Below, piece after piece: positions 1-12,606 of a stretch of 64,000 bases of DNA (position 1 is the stretch's first letter; each line of letters opens with the position of its first letter). This DNA is from Neoechinorhynchus agilis. Lineage: Eukaryota; Acanthocephala. Under the pieces are notes generated by a model. The model did no database searches and had not been told where the DNA came from. It worked only from the letters and a program-made list of their open reading frames with translations. Position numbers and translations under genes: made by a program. The stretch spans positions 15,376,001-15,440,000 of the forward strand of contig CM121341.1 in NCBI GenBank assembly GCA_051530055.1, written 5' to 3'.

Positions 1-409
1 TACTACTTGATTTTTCCAGCCGTATGATTGATTGATCAGGCTTTGTTTTTAAATGGACATTTGAGCCGACTGCGCATGGAGATGTGAAGTGTGTGTTAAA
101 CTAACGAAATTGAAGTATGGAAAGTTCGTCCCGCCTCTTAAGAAATTCCGTGGCTTTGTCGAGCTGATGTTCAGAACTCCTCTTCGCCATCTTCTTCCAA
201 CCGCCCGTGATATAGATAGTACCTCGTCGTTAGATAGTTCCACGGGGTCCTTGGCCAAAAACCTAACTCACGTGGAGAGTTTTTCCCCGTCCCAATGGGA
301 CTCTGAGTGGTGTGTTGCCCATGGTATGGCCATTATTTTGCGTCTGGATTCAGTAAGTTACGCAGAACCTCTATCCTAACACAATTTACAATCACTGCAC
401 CACATCAGA
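1..409. other. Unassigned left flank
   Basis: No recognisable gene. A frame is open on the plus strand at 89-379, with no family resemblance I can name and no supporting splice sites. It may be sequence invaded by the LINE that becomes recognisable just after it, or an older part of that LINE. Confidence 0.3.
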
Positions 410-2145
410 CACCACAGAATATTTCAAGCCTACACCTGAAACTTTTGTCAACCCGGCGAAACTCCCTTTAGTTTCGTCATACGAAGTACTACAGTATCTC
501 AAGAAATTACCTCGAAACTCGTCCTCTCAATCTGAAATCCCAAACTGAGCTCTTCGCTACATCATCCACGAACTCATCGACCATCTTTCCCATATTATAA
601 ACCACAGTTTTTATATGGCATCTATTTACCCCTCATGCCTAAAAACTGGTAAAGTTATCCTTCTTTCAAAAACGGACATCCTATTTCGGCCGAATCATTC
701 CGTCCAATGTCCATGTTCCCCGCTCTTTCAAAAATCATCGAAAAATGTAAAATCTCGCCTTCTTTCACTTCTTTACGAAATGTTATCGCCCCTACAATTA
801 GGCTTGCAACCGATGCCCTACTTTGCATTTACGACATGCTTGTACGTAACCTCGACAATAATCCCTCCCACGTTACCCGTCTAATTCAACTGGGCTTATC
901 GAAAACATTCGACTCCGTGGACCATTCACTCCTTCTTCGGGCCTGCTCAGATTTTGGTCTCAAATGGTGGCAGATCCGCTGGCTTGAATCTTATCTGCAC
1001 AATTGCAAACAATACATTCATTGACGTTGCACTTCCTATATCAGCATATCCCTCACCAAGGGCGTACCTCAAGGTAGTGTGATGTCCCCACTTCGCTTCA
1101 ATATTTTCCTAAACGACCTCAAGCCTCTCTCCTCTTATTCTAAACTTTTCTTATGCGCCGACGATCTCAACCTCATTACCTATTCACTACCTCTCCCTCT
1201 CCTTAACATGTAACGAAATCATCCACATAAAAGATTTCTGCACCACTTACAAAACTCCACCTGAATTTCTCTAAATGCTTCGAAATGATCCCGTTGCTCT
1301 CCCGCAACCCCACATCATCCCCAGAGCTTCTAAATGACATCGTACGAGTAACCTCCCTAAGAATTCTAAGTATCCAATTTCAATCAAACTTGAAATGGGA
1401 CTCGCGCATCACTCTGTCCCTCAAACACAACACTTTTAAAAATTGTCGTCTCAAAGGCCTCTGACATTTAGGAATCCCTTCACCGATCTCTACAAATTTT
1501 ACTTCTGCTTTATTTTACCTTCCCTCACCTACGGTTATCTCGTATTTAGCAACATTTCCAAATCGCTAATCCGCCGTCTTGAAATTCTTCACAAAATAGC
1601 ATCTAAAATTTGCACAGTTGACTTTTCCCCTCGTACCGAATGCCTTGATGCTACTTTCACAAAACAATCAAAACGCCTCTCAACCCTACCACCACAATTT
1701 CTTCCACATATCGCTCCCTTTTCACACGCGCACAACACTCGTAATCCTAATTCGTTTCACCCTCCTATACCTCGCACCTCACTATATCTACGCTCCTTTT
1801 TCCATGCTGCCCAATCTTCTCTCGAATATCGGATCTTGAAATGTTTCTGAGGAGAGACCAACCTTACAAGTTCTCCTGCAAATAATAAACTCCAATTCTC
1901 ACCAGAATGGACCTTCCTACTCGATCGGATATTCTACAACGAACGGACACATCCTCACCCGAACGAACTGTCCACGACTGGGTAGTCCCACCCGAATAGA
2001 CATCCCTCCGACCAGATATTCCCACCCGAACGGACATCCCTCGACTGCGTATTCCCATATTAACGGATACGCTTTTTTTGAGCATCCAAAGATACATGGG
2101 CCCTATTCTGTATTTTGTACCAATAAACGTGCTATTGTTATAAGC
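410..2145 (+). mobile_element. CR1/jockey-like LINE copy 1, decayed
   Basis: Non-LTR retrotransposon ORF2 remnant on the plus strand. Reverse transcriptase blocks can be read in order across several frames: the pre-RT segment near 450-560, a palm segment near 890-1020 (LGLSKTFDSVDH), the GVPQGS-type block near 1055-1120 followed by IFLNDL, and the catalytic ADD motif near 1157-1165 (here CADD rather than YADD). The C-terminal part with LPSLTYGYLVF and LEILHKIA is at 1500-1600. The reading frame is interrupted repeatedly, so it is dead. It ends near 2120-2140 in AATAAACGTG, matching the 3' ends of the copies at 36.05 and 45.64 kb. The sense strand is pyrimidine-rich. No endonuclease domain was found. 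Confidence 0.85.
1905..2070 (+). repeat. Degenerate minisatellite in LINE 3' region
   Basis: Three to four imperfect copies of a roughly 40-base unit built on CCCACCCGAACGGACATCC, lying just before the LINE 3' end. The other two LINE copies do not show it clearly, so it is probably a local expansion in this copy. Confidence 0.55.
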
Positions 2146-2997
2146 GATTCATAGCAAAATCGGATCCTCGCTTTGTTTTATAGTTTGATAAACTGAAAAT
2201 ATGAACATCTCAGTACAATATCAGTTACCTAACTTTAATTTGACGTTTGTTCGACTGCAAATCATTGACGATCAGGTACATCACAGAAAAGAATAACAAA
2301 TTTAACGCACAAATCATATGAGAGCCTGCCTCTCATATAACTTAGGCAATTTGAAAAGAAAATGGGTACTGACCACTTGATTCTTCCAGACAAAAAAGAG
2401 AGCCGTCTGACCATTCAACTCTTAATGACTAAACGCCAAGCCTGATTTGGTTGCGCTTTTAACCGTTAATATTCGCTAGTGGTTTGTAGGGATTCTACAG
2501 TTCGGGGCATGAAAAATGCCACTCAACAAAATTGGTTCAAAAGTGAGCTTATCAGTAAAGTGGAAATACCCACGCTAATGATTGCCGTTTTTAAAATCGC
2601 AACGTTCGCTTCTTCGAACTGTGCGACTTATTTGTTAGTATTTGGGTGTGACGTCATGGTCGCATGATTGGTTATTACCCCGTCCCTATAGAAGTTCGTT
2701 TTTTACTTGTGAAGTTTTTGGTTGTTTTAATCGACGCAATAGACATCATAACCATCAAAGTTGCTACGCTCTAATCTAATTCCTACAGGGCAAAATCTTC
2801 GCTTTTATCAGTAGACTGTAACCGTCACGCCTATTTCAGTATACGTTGACCATGTAATAATGATTTACTTTTTAGTTTTAACTAAGCACATTTAAAAGCC
2901 CAATTTTATCGCGTCATTTTTGAATATTCTTCCATAGATGGCACTTCATTTTGTTGTTTTTGTTTTTTCTTCAATCGATTCCATTATTATTTCTAGA
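2146..2997. other. Intergenic stretch upstream of CHEK2
   Basis: No coding similarity was seen. The frame open at 2479-2667 resembles nothing. The stretch just before the CHEK2 ATG ends in TTTCTAG, so an untranslated first exon spliced into the ATG exon is possible. Confidence 0.35.
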
Positions 2998-5369
2998 ATG
3001 ACGGCCACACAAAGTCTTAAGCTGTCGGCTATCGCTCAAATTGAGCAATGTCAGATTGGACGATCAGTTCCAACGATTTGGGCCTCCCTTATTCCTACCA
3101 ACGATTTATTCTCAAAAGTCGATCTCAGTCGTGACAAGATTTCGTTTGGGCGCTCGCTTGAGTGTGACCTGAGTTTTTCCCGACATAATATTGCAATCGT
3201 TGCACAACAGCCAGGTCATCGGGGAACAATCGCCTCCACGACTTACAAAGCAATATCGAACTTTCATTTTGTGATCGAACGCGATCCATCGGATCTCTCA
3301 CTGTCGTACATTACGGACACCAGCATGAATGGTACTTATGTGAATGGTGAGCGAATACTGAAAAACGTTAGAGTTCTCTTAAGTTCTGGTGACGAGATCG
3401 GAATCTGCTTTCAAAAATACAGCATTTACACCTTTCTTCGATTCTTATCTGATGGACACGTTGCGAGTTCTAAATTTGAAATGGAATGCGAGGAAGTCCG
3501 GAACCGATATGTTGTATCTAAGCTCCTCGGTAAAGGAGCCTATGGTGAAGTAAGACTAATTTTAAGAAAAAATGATTGTGCAAAGTTTGCATTGAAGATT
3601 GTGAAGCGTAAGCAGTTTCCGGCTGATAGACAAAGTCGGCGGAAACTTGCTGCTCTTAACAAAGAAGTCGAAATACTCAAACTTGTTTCACATCCTTGCA
3701 TTGTGTCGATCGAAGACGTTCATCAGACAAATTCACATTTGTACATGGTTCTTGATTATGTCGGAGGAGGAGAATTGTTCGATAAACTGGTATCATCAAA
3801 ACACTTGTCCGAGAAGTATTCAAAACATGCCGTCTTCCAAGTCGCATTGGCCTTAGAGTTTACGAATATTCGATGTGTTTAACTGAGATTCCTTGCTTTC
3901 TTAGGACGATACCGATTTTGTAATTCTGATTGTATTTTCCGAATTTGTAACCGAATATTTTAACACCCTGTATTATTTAAAAGAAGAAGTGATGAATTGG
4001 GCTTTGATTTCACAAAATCGGTTTTGGTTTTCCAGTATATAAAGCTTTGAAATATTTCAGCCCTTTAATTTGAGTTTAAAATGTAAAGTGGACGTAGGCT
4101 ATTTCTTTAATCAATCCATTCAATTGAGTTCTAAAGTCTTAATATAGATTTCATCGTGATTAGAGGTGGGTTTATTTGTTTCTAATTTTACTTGTTTAAA
4201 TTTCATTCATATTTTTATCCGATTTCATTGTCTTTCTTATACCGATACTATTAAAACAATTTCATCGTGATTAAAAATTATATCTTCATCGCTAATTTAA
4301 AAAAAACATTGTCAAATTTTGCTTGAATAACCATCGTATTTTGGTTTTGAACGTTATATATTAACAGTTCTAAAACGAAGAGTTAGAGTAGAACGTCGTA
4401 TATCCGAATTAATTGGGACCGAACATCATTCGGATACGAGATTTTTTGGATAGCCGAAAACTCAATGCGAGTGATTCTTAACATGCTGGGGGATTGTTTC
4501 AATAAAATCAAAATTGGAGTAGAATTACATGATTTTAGCTTTGTTGTTCAAAAATAATCTCTTATCTGATCTCTATACCATTGCACGCCTTCGTTTTTTC
4601 GCTGCAAGGTATCTGATTCTCTTGACAAACAATAGTTGGGTAGGACAGTAATCGAGATAATTGACGTTCGGACTCGAATATTCGTAACGTAGATTACCTG
4701 CATCGACAACACATAACTCACAGAGACATAAAACCGGAGAATATTCTATTAGCCGATAGCGATTCCGAAACTACCTTAGTAAAGGTTACCGATTTCGGTC
4801 TTTCCAGGGTCTTGGGATCTACTTCGGTGATGCGGACATATTGCGGCACTCCGACATATCTCGCTCCTGAGATTATCCGATCAAACGGAAACGGAACCTA
4901 TACAAAGAACGTAGATGTTTGGAGCATGGGCGTTGTATTATACGTTTGTCTAAGTGGTGAATGCCCATTTCCTGATACTTATTCAAGATCGGAATGCGAG
5001 AATTCATCAAATGAACAGAACATCGCTCCTTTCGTATCACACGACATAACCAGTTACAATGATGCGTTCTCTGCTTATTGCTGGAAAAATGTTTCTCAGG
5101 AGGCTCAGGATTTTATTGTATGGACGATGGACGTCAATCCATCCACTCGTCCATCCTCACAACAGGTTCTCGAATCCCCGTGGTTCTTAAATGATTCAGA
5201 AATGATTTCTGCTGTTGACGCAATCGTTGGCCCTTTACCATTCAATCAGAGTCAAAATGCGACTGATTCTTTGGTTTTATCCTTGCCTAGAAAACGAAAA
5301 GCAGATAAAATGACCATTTGTAAGCGATCACAATCGTCGCCGGCTACGAAACAAAGATTGAAGAACTAA
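2998..5369 (+). CDS. CHEK2: Checkpoint kinase 2 (FHA + Ser/Thr kinase), two exons
   Basis: DNA-damage checkpoint kinase acting downstream of ATM in the nucleus. Exons are 2998-3857 and 4694-5369, giving about 511 residues, close to human CHK2. An N-terminal FHA domain (about residues 40-150) has FGRS near 50 and NGTYVNGE near 112, which bind phosphothreonine. The kinase domain has LGKGAYGEV near 177, the ALKIV lysine near 199, HRDIKPEN near 296, DFG near 320 and the activation segment MRTYCGTPTYLAPE. The C-terminal tail has a basic RKRK nuclear signal and an SQ site. I start at the ATG after TTTCTAG; an in-frame ATG 60 bases upstream (2938) is less likely. The SQ/TQ cluster is poor: a single TQ near the start. 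GT-AG splicing of the 836-base intron would shift the frame by one base; removal at the TAGA repeats joins A-L-D-Y-L-H correctly. Confidence 0.93.
3858..4693 (+). other. CHEK2 intron with inverted-repeat ends, not GT-AG in frame
   Basis: The intron lies between two copies of TAGA (3854-3857 and 4690-4693). A perfect 14-base inverted repeat, TTACGAATATTCGA at 3860-3873 and its complement at 4674-4687, sits just inside. It contains the self-palindrome CGAATATTCG. The frame-correct junction excises one TAGA copy plus everything between, leaving ends GT...GA or, slid along the repeat, AG...AG. A plain GT-AG excision (3858-4692) adds one base and destroys the kinase frame. This looks like a transposon that became an intron and kept its target duplication. 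Confidence 0.7.
4383..4475 (+). mobile_element. pogo/Tigger-like inverted-repeat fragment
   Basis: Contains ATATCCGAATTAATTGGGAC followed by CCGAACATCATTCGGATAC and GGATAGCCGAA. This is the self-complementary, GGGACC-bearing pattern of pogo/Tigger (Tc1/mariner superfamily) ends, like the clearer one at 63.64 kb. It is a short relic inside the CHEK2 intron. Confidence 0.4.
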
Positions 5370-5629
5370 ATGGAATCCGAAAAGTTTTCTTGTTATACAA
5401 AAGAGATATCATGTTACGTTCTACCTCGATTTCTCTGCTCGAACGACGGTATTCGCGATTTTTTAATTGTTTTAAGTTGTGTTAAAGTTTTGTAAGAAGG
5501 AGTATTTTCCATATGGTGTGGCCGGCTTATCATGGCAGACTTAAAAATAATCACATTCAATTTTTTAACGAATTATATGATTAGAATAATTATTGATGTA
5601 TTCAATCAATCTTCATTTCTCGACAATTA

Positions 5630-6861
5630 ACACACTCACCACCTCCCGCCGAATTCCAGCTTTTGTCCTTCCTCGACCGTCGCCATCACGCTGGCAGCAT
5701 TGTCCCGTTGTACTGCTAGCGAGATATTTTGTCGAAGGAATACGCCTGCTCTTGAGTCTCCGGTTGCCTCTCTCAATTTCTTCGAGAGATCCTGGAGCAG
5801 AGAGAGTGCCGAGCTGCCGAGCGCTCCATACGTCTCTACCCCCAAAGGGGACAAAATAGTGAGCCCTCGATAACTGAATATATTTGCGTATTTTCCTCCC
5901 TTCCGCTGCACTGGCGGCACCACCGGCGATTTCGAGAAAGTAGGGAATGTTGCTGGCTGCGAGGGTATCCACACACGTGGCGTCCCAGAGAAGGCATTTG
6001 CCCTCCCGCCACGGGAAGACCGAAATTCCATCGGGCCTACGGCCGTCTAGTCTACAGAGGTGGGCGGGTTCCAGGATGTTCGGTAAGTTCGCCGTTCTCA
6101 ACGCCCGAGAAATTGCGTTATTGATTTCAGAATGGCGTGAGAACCTTCCTGCTGACCTTCTGCAGACGAGACCGTGTCGCCCGAAAGCATCAACCAAAGA
6201 CCCACATCGACGGCGATGGGGCGCGCATATCGGGAGACCAAGTCTTAAGGATACTGCGATCCTCGTTACCTAGTCAGTACGAAGAGTTCCCACTGATGCC
6301 AGAGGAACAGCCTCCAACCACGCCCCAGATTCTCGTGTTGAAACTGCCAACAGTCTAGCTCGGACGACCCCATCGCGAGAACCGGAAAGTAGAGAGTTGT
6401 GAGCTCTCGCGAAAAGAGGTCCGTCCCATATCGACTGTCTGAGGCCATTCACGGGAACATGGTTAGCGCCTGTCTGCTGGCACCATTCCTCAACCGCCAC
6501 CACGAAATCTCGGTCAAGACAGAACTTTTCCTTCAAAATGTTCTTCGAGACTGGTAAACTCCCCTCATACGATCCAAGAAAGGCCGGCAAAGCAAGGTCG
6601 ACTAGTGCCCGAATTCCCAATCACCCAGATGACACAGGCAAAGAAGCTTGTCGCCACGCCTCATCTGAGAGCTGGACATTTAAAATACGCTCGAGGCATG
6701 CCCTCACCAAATCGTCCACCTTTGCCAATGCGAGCCTTGTACAATAATTTGGGGATGAAGAGCGCGTTCTTTATGAGAAACAAGGCTTCATGAGCCGAGA
6801 GGGCGCACACCCTATCGCACAGCAACGAAAGTTTCGGGTGTTTATCGAGATTTTTAAGCAT
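5630..6861 (-). mobile_element. R2-like (restriction-like endonuclease) LINE, 3' part
   Basis: C-terminal part of a non-LTR retrotransposon ORF of the kind with a restriction-like endonuclease. On the minus strand, in order: thumb region with ALFLIKNALFIPKLLYK (about 6760), a connecting region with ALPAFLGS and STRESGAWLEA, then H-x4-C of a CCHC knuckle (GRHGLVC), RH, RPDG...WDAT (the PD-D endonuclease pair), and the tail FVPFG...TGDSRAGVFLRQNISLAVQRDNAAS. Frames change several times between these blocks. It is 5' truncated: the reverse transcriptase core is absent, as expected from target-primed integration. The same subfamily recurs at 47.08 kb. Its 5' side abuts the 159-bp satellite. R2 relationship rests on motif order, not on a search. 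Confidence 0.8.
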
Positions 6862-9800
6862 TTAGGCTTCCATTGGGTTCTGACGCCACGTGCATTTTGT
6901 TGTATTGCTAACGTACGTATTGTTTTTGTATACGATCACCTCTTTGTTTATTCACATTAAATGTTGATATTAATGGGCAATAATTCATGTGCATTCGTGT
7001 TTATTGACATGTTCCAGCACTTAAGCTTTCATTCGGTTTCGTGGTCATGAGCGTTTTGTTGTATTACTAACGTTTGTATTCGTTTTTGTATACATGCACC
7101 TCTTCGTTGATTCACATGAAATGTTGATATTAGTTGGTCATAATTCATGTGCATTCGTTCTTACCGAAAATTTCAGCATTTTAGCTTCCATTCGGTTTCG
7201 AGTACATGTCCGTTTTCTTGTATTACTTATGTACGTATTGTTTTTGTATACATGCCCCTCTTTCTTTATTAACATTAAATGTTGATATTATAGGGCCATA
7301 ATTACTGTTCATTCGTGTTTATCGACATGTTTCAGCATTTAAGCTTCCATTCGATTTCGTGGTCATGTGCTTTTGGTTGCATTACTAACGAACGTATTCG
7401 TTGTTGTATACATGCGCCTCTTTTGTTATTTACAATAAGTGTTGATATTAATGCACACAAATGCTTGTGCATTCGTGTTTATCGAGATTTTCAAACATTT
7501 AACCTTCCATTCGGTTTCGAGGTCATGTGCGTTTTGTTGAATTACTAACGTACGTTTTCGTTTTTGTATACATGCGCCTCTTTGTATATTAACATTAAAT
7601 GTTGATATGAATGGCCATAATTCATGTGCATTCGTGCTTATCGACATGTTTCAGCATTTAAGCTTCCATTCGGTCTCGACGTCATGTTCGTTTTGTTGTA
7701 TTACTAACGTACGTAATCGTTTTTGTACACATGCGCATCTTTTTTTATTCAAATTAAATGTTGATATTAATGGGCCATAATTCATGTGCATTCGTGTTTA
7801 TCGACATGTTCCAGCACTTAAGCTTTCATTCGCTTTCGTGGTCATGTTCGTTTTGCTGCTTATGTACGTATTGTTTTTGTATACATGCCCCTCTTTCTTT
7901 ATTAACATTAAATGTTGATATTATAGGGCCATAATTACTGTTCATTCGTGTTTATCGACATGTTTCAGCATTTAAGCTTCCATTCGATTTCGTGGTCATG
8001 TGCTTTTGGTTGCATTACTAACGAACGTATTCGTTGTTGTATACATGCGCCTCTTTTGTTATTTACAATAAGTGTTGATATTAAGGGGCATAATTCATGT
8101 ACGTGTGTGCTTATCGAGATGTTTAAGCATTTAAGCTTCCTTTCGGTCTCGACGTTATGTGGGTTTTGTTGTATTACTAACGTACGCATTCGTTGTTGTA
8201 TACATGCGCCTCTTTGTTTATTATCCATAAATGTTGATATTAATGGGGCCATAATTACTGTGCATTCGCGTTTATCGACATGTTCCAGCATTTAATCTTC
8301 CATTCGCTTTCTAGGCCATGTCCGTTTTGTCGTATTACGCACGTACGTATTCGTTTTTGTATACATGCGTTACTTTGGTAATTCACATTAAATGTTGATA
8401 TTAATGCACACAAATGCTTGTGCATTCGTGTTTATCGAGATTTTCAAACATTTAACCTTCCATTCGGTTTCGAGGTCATGTGCGTTTTGTTGAATTACTA
8501 ACGTACGTTTTCGTTTTTGTATACATGCGCCTCTTTGTATATTAACATTAAATGTTGATATGAATGGCCATAATTCATGTGCATTCGCGCTCATCGACAT
8601 GTTCCACCATTTAAGCTTCCACTCAGTTTCTAGGTCATGTCGGTTTTGTTGTATTACTAACGTACGTATTCGTTTTTGTATACATTCGCTTCTTTGGTTA
8701 TTGACATTAAGTGTTGATATTAATGGGCCATAATTCATGTGCATTCGTGCTTATCGACATGTTTCAGCATTTAAGCTTCCATTCGGTCTCGACGTCATGT
8801 TCGTTTTGTTGTATTACTAACGTACGTAATCGTTTTTGTACACATGCGCATCTTTTTTTATTCAAATTAAATGTTGATATTAATGGGCCATAATTCATGT
8901 GCATTCGTGTTTATCGACATGTTCCAGCACTTAAGCTTTCATTCGCTTTCGTGGTCATGTTCGTTTTGCTGTATTACTAACGTACGTATTCGTTTTTGCA
9001 TACTTGCACCTCTTTGATTATTCACATTAAATGTTGATATTGGTTGGCCATAATTCACGTGCATTCGTGCTTATCGAAATATTTCAGCATTTAAGCTTTC
9101 ATTCGGTTTCGTGGTCATGTCCGTTTTCTTGTATTACTTATGTACGTATTGTTTTTGTATACATGCGCCTCTTTGTTTATTCACATTAAATGTTGATATT
9201 AATGGGCCATAATTCATGTTCATTCGTGTTTATCGACATGTTTCAACATTAAAGCTTACATTCGGTTTCGCAATCATGTGCGTTTTGTTGTATTACTAAC
9301 GTACGTGTTGGTTTTTGTATACATGCGCCTCTTTGTTTATTCACATTAAATGTTGATATGTAGGGGCCATAATTCATGTGCATTCGTGTTTATCGATATG
9401 TTTCAGCATTTAAGCTTCCATTCGATTTCGATCTCATGTGTGTTTTGTTGCAATACTAACGTACGTATTCGTTTTTGTATACATGCACCTCTTTTGTTAT
9501 TCACATTTAATGTTGATATTAATGGGCAATAATTCATGTACATTCGTGCTTATCGGCATGTTTCACCATTTAAGCTTCCAGTCGATTTCGAGGTGATGTC
9601 CGTTTTGTATTGCTCACGTACGTATTCGTTTTTGTATACATGCGCCTCTTATCTTATTCACATTAAATATTGATATGAATAAGCCATAATTCATGTGCAT
9701 TCGTGTTTCTCGACATGTTTCAGCATTTATGCTTCCATTCGGTTTCGGCGTCATGTGTGATTGGTTGTACTACTAACGTACGTATTCGTTTTTGTATTAA

Positions 9801-12606
9801 TGCGCCTTTTTGTTTATTGACAATAAATGTTGTTATTAATGGGCCTTAATTCATGTACATTCGTGTTTATCGACATGTCCCAACACTTAAGCGTTCATTC
9901 GGTTTAGTGGTCATGTGCGTTTTGTTGTATAACTATCGTACGTTTTTTTATTGTATACGTGCGCCTCTTTGTATATTCACATTAAATGGTGACATTAATG
10001 GGCAATAATACATGTGAATTCGTGTTTATCGACATGTTCCAGCATTTAAGCTTCCATTCAGTTTCGAGGTCATGTCCGTTTTGTTGTATTACTAACGTAC
10101 GTAATCTTTTTTGTATTCATGCGCCTCTTTGTTTATTAACATTCAATATTGATATGGATGGGCCATAATTAATGTGCATTCGTGTTTATCGACATGCTTC
10201 AGCATTTAAGCTTCCATTCGGTCTCATCGTCGTATCCGTTTTGTTGTAATACTCTCTAAAGTATTCGTTTTTGTATACATGCGCATCTTTGTTAATTGAC
10301 ATTAAATGTTGATATTAATGGACGCAAATGCTTGTGCATTCGTCTTTATCGAGGTGTTCCAGCATTTACGCTTCCATTCGGTTTCGAGTTAATGCCCGTT
10401 TTGTTGTATTACTCACGTACGTATTGTTATTGTATACATGCGCCTCTTTGTTTATTCCCCTTGGGCCGTAATTACTGTGCATTCGTATTAATCGTCATGT
10501 TCGGCTTTGAGGTCATGTGAGTTTTGTTGTATTACTCATGTACGTATTCGTTTTTTAATACATGCGCCTCATTGTTTATTTACTTTGAATGGGGATATGA
10601 ATGGGCTATAATTCATGTGCATTCGTCTTTATCGACATGTTTCAACATTTAAGCTTCCATTCGGTTTCGAGGTCGTGTGCGTTTTGTTACATTACTAACA
10701 TACGTATTCGTTTTTGTATACATGCAGCTCTTTGTGTATTCAAAATAAATGTTGATATTATTTGGCCATAATTCATGTGCATTCGTGCTTATCAATATGT
10801 TTCAGCATTTCAGCTTCCATTTGGTTTTGAGTTCATGCTCGTTTTATTGTATTACTCACGTACGTATTGTTTTTGTATACACGTGCCTCTTTGTTTATTG
10901 CCCTTTAATGTTGATATCATTGGGCCATAATTACTGTGCATTCGTGTTTATCGACATGTTTCAACATTTAAGCTTCCATTCGGTTTCGAGGTCATGTGCG
11001 TTTTACTGTATTACTAACGTACGTATTCGTTTTCTTATACATGCGCTACTTTGTTAATTCACATTTAATGTTGATATTACTGGACACCAGTGCTTTTGCA
11101 TTCGTGTTTATCGACATGTTCCTGCATTTATGCTTCTAAATTCGGTTTCGAGATCATGTCCGTTTTGTTGTATTACTAACGTACGTATTTGTTTTTGTAT
11201 ACATGAACTACCTTGGCAATTCACATTAAATGTTTATATTAATGGACACAAGTTCTTGTATTCGATCTTATCGACATGTTCCACCGTTTTAGGCTTCCAT
11301 TCGGTTTCGAGGTCATGTGCGTTTTACTGTATTACTAACGTACGTATTCGTTTTCTTATACATGCGCTACTTTGTTAATTCACATTTAATGTTGATATTA
11401 CTGGACACCAGTGCTTTTGCATTCGTGTTTATCGACATGTTCCTGCATTTATGCTTCTAAATTCGGTTTCGAGATCATGTCCGTTTTGTTGTATTACTAA
11501 CGTACGTATTTGTTTTTGTATACATGAACTACCTTGTAAATTCACATTAAATGTTTATATTAATGGACACAAGTTCTTGCGCATTCGATCTTATCGACAT
11601 GTTCCACCATTTAGGCTTCCATTCGGTTTCGAGGTCATGTGCGTTTTACTGTATTACTAACGTATTCGTTTTCTTATACATGCGCTACTTTTTTAATTCA
11701 CATTTAATGTTGATATTACTGGACACCAGTGCTTTTGCATTCGTGTTTATCGATATGTTTCAACATTTAAGCTTCCATTCGGTTTCGAGGTCATGTGCGT
11801 TTTGTTGTATTACTAACGTACGTATTGTTTCTTATACATGCGCTACTGTATTGTTTTTATACATGCTACTTGTAATTCACATTAATGTTATATTATGGAC
11901 ACAGTCTTGCATGTTTATCGAATGTTCCATTTAGCTTATTCGGTTTCGAGTCATGTCGTTTTGTTGTATTACTAACGTACGTATTGTTTTTGTATACAGC
12001 CTTTGTATTCTTAATGTTGATATATGGCCATTTGTGCATTCGTTATCGACATGTTTCACATTTAGCTTCCATTCGGTTTCGAGGTCATGTGCGTTTTTGT
12101 ATTACTAACGTACGTATTCGTTTTCTTATACATGCGCTACTTTGTTAATTCACATTTAATGTTGATATTACTGGACACCAGTGCTTTTGCATTCGTGTTT
12201 ATCGACATGTTCCTGCATTTATGCTTCTAAATTCGGTTTCGAGATCATGTCCGTTTTGTTGTATTACTAACGTACGTATTTGTTTTTGTATACATGAACT
12301 ACCTTGTAAATTCACATTAAATGTTTATATTAATGGACACAAGTTCTTGCGCATTCGATCTTATCGACATGTTCCACCATTTAGGCTTCCATTCGGTTTC
12401 GAGGTCATGTGCGTTTTACTGTATTACTAACGTATTCGTTTTCTTATACATGCGCTACTTTGTTAATTCACATTTAATGTTGATATTACTGGACACCAGT
12501 GCTTTTGCATTCGTGTTTATCGATATGTTTCAACATTTAAGCTTCCATTCGGTTTCGAGGTCATGTGCGTTTTGTTGTATTACTAACGTACGTATTCGTT
12601 TTTGTA
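6862..12606. repeat. 159-bp satellite, about 36 units
   Basis: Head-to-tail array. Anchor GCATTTAAGCTTCCATTCGG recurs at exact 159-base spacing (for example 7333, 7492, 7651). Each unit also carries the palindrome-rich ACTAACGTACGTATTCG and ATTAAATGTTGATATTAATG. Units differ by roughly 10-20 percent, and some multi-unit blocks are duplicated: 7228-7440 recurs near 7861, and 10993-11300 recurs at 11310 and 12083. Because 159 is divisible by three, long frames run through several units on both strands, but each has a recurring stop and no constraint is visible, so I do not call them genes. The array runs from the LINE end at 6.86 kb to an abrupt break after 12605. Confidence 0.95.

Noticed and set aside
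6862-12606. CRISPR-like array
   Set aside because: Tandem units without unique spacers, in a eukaryotic genome; an ordinary satellite.
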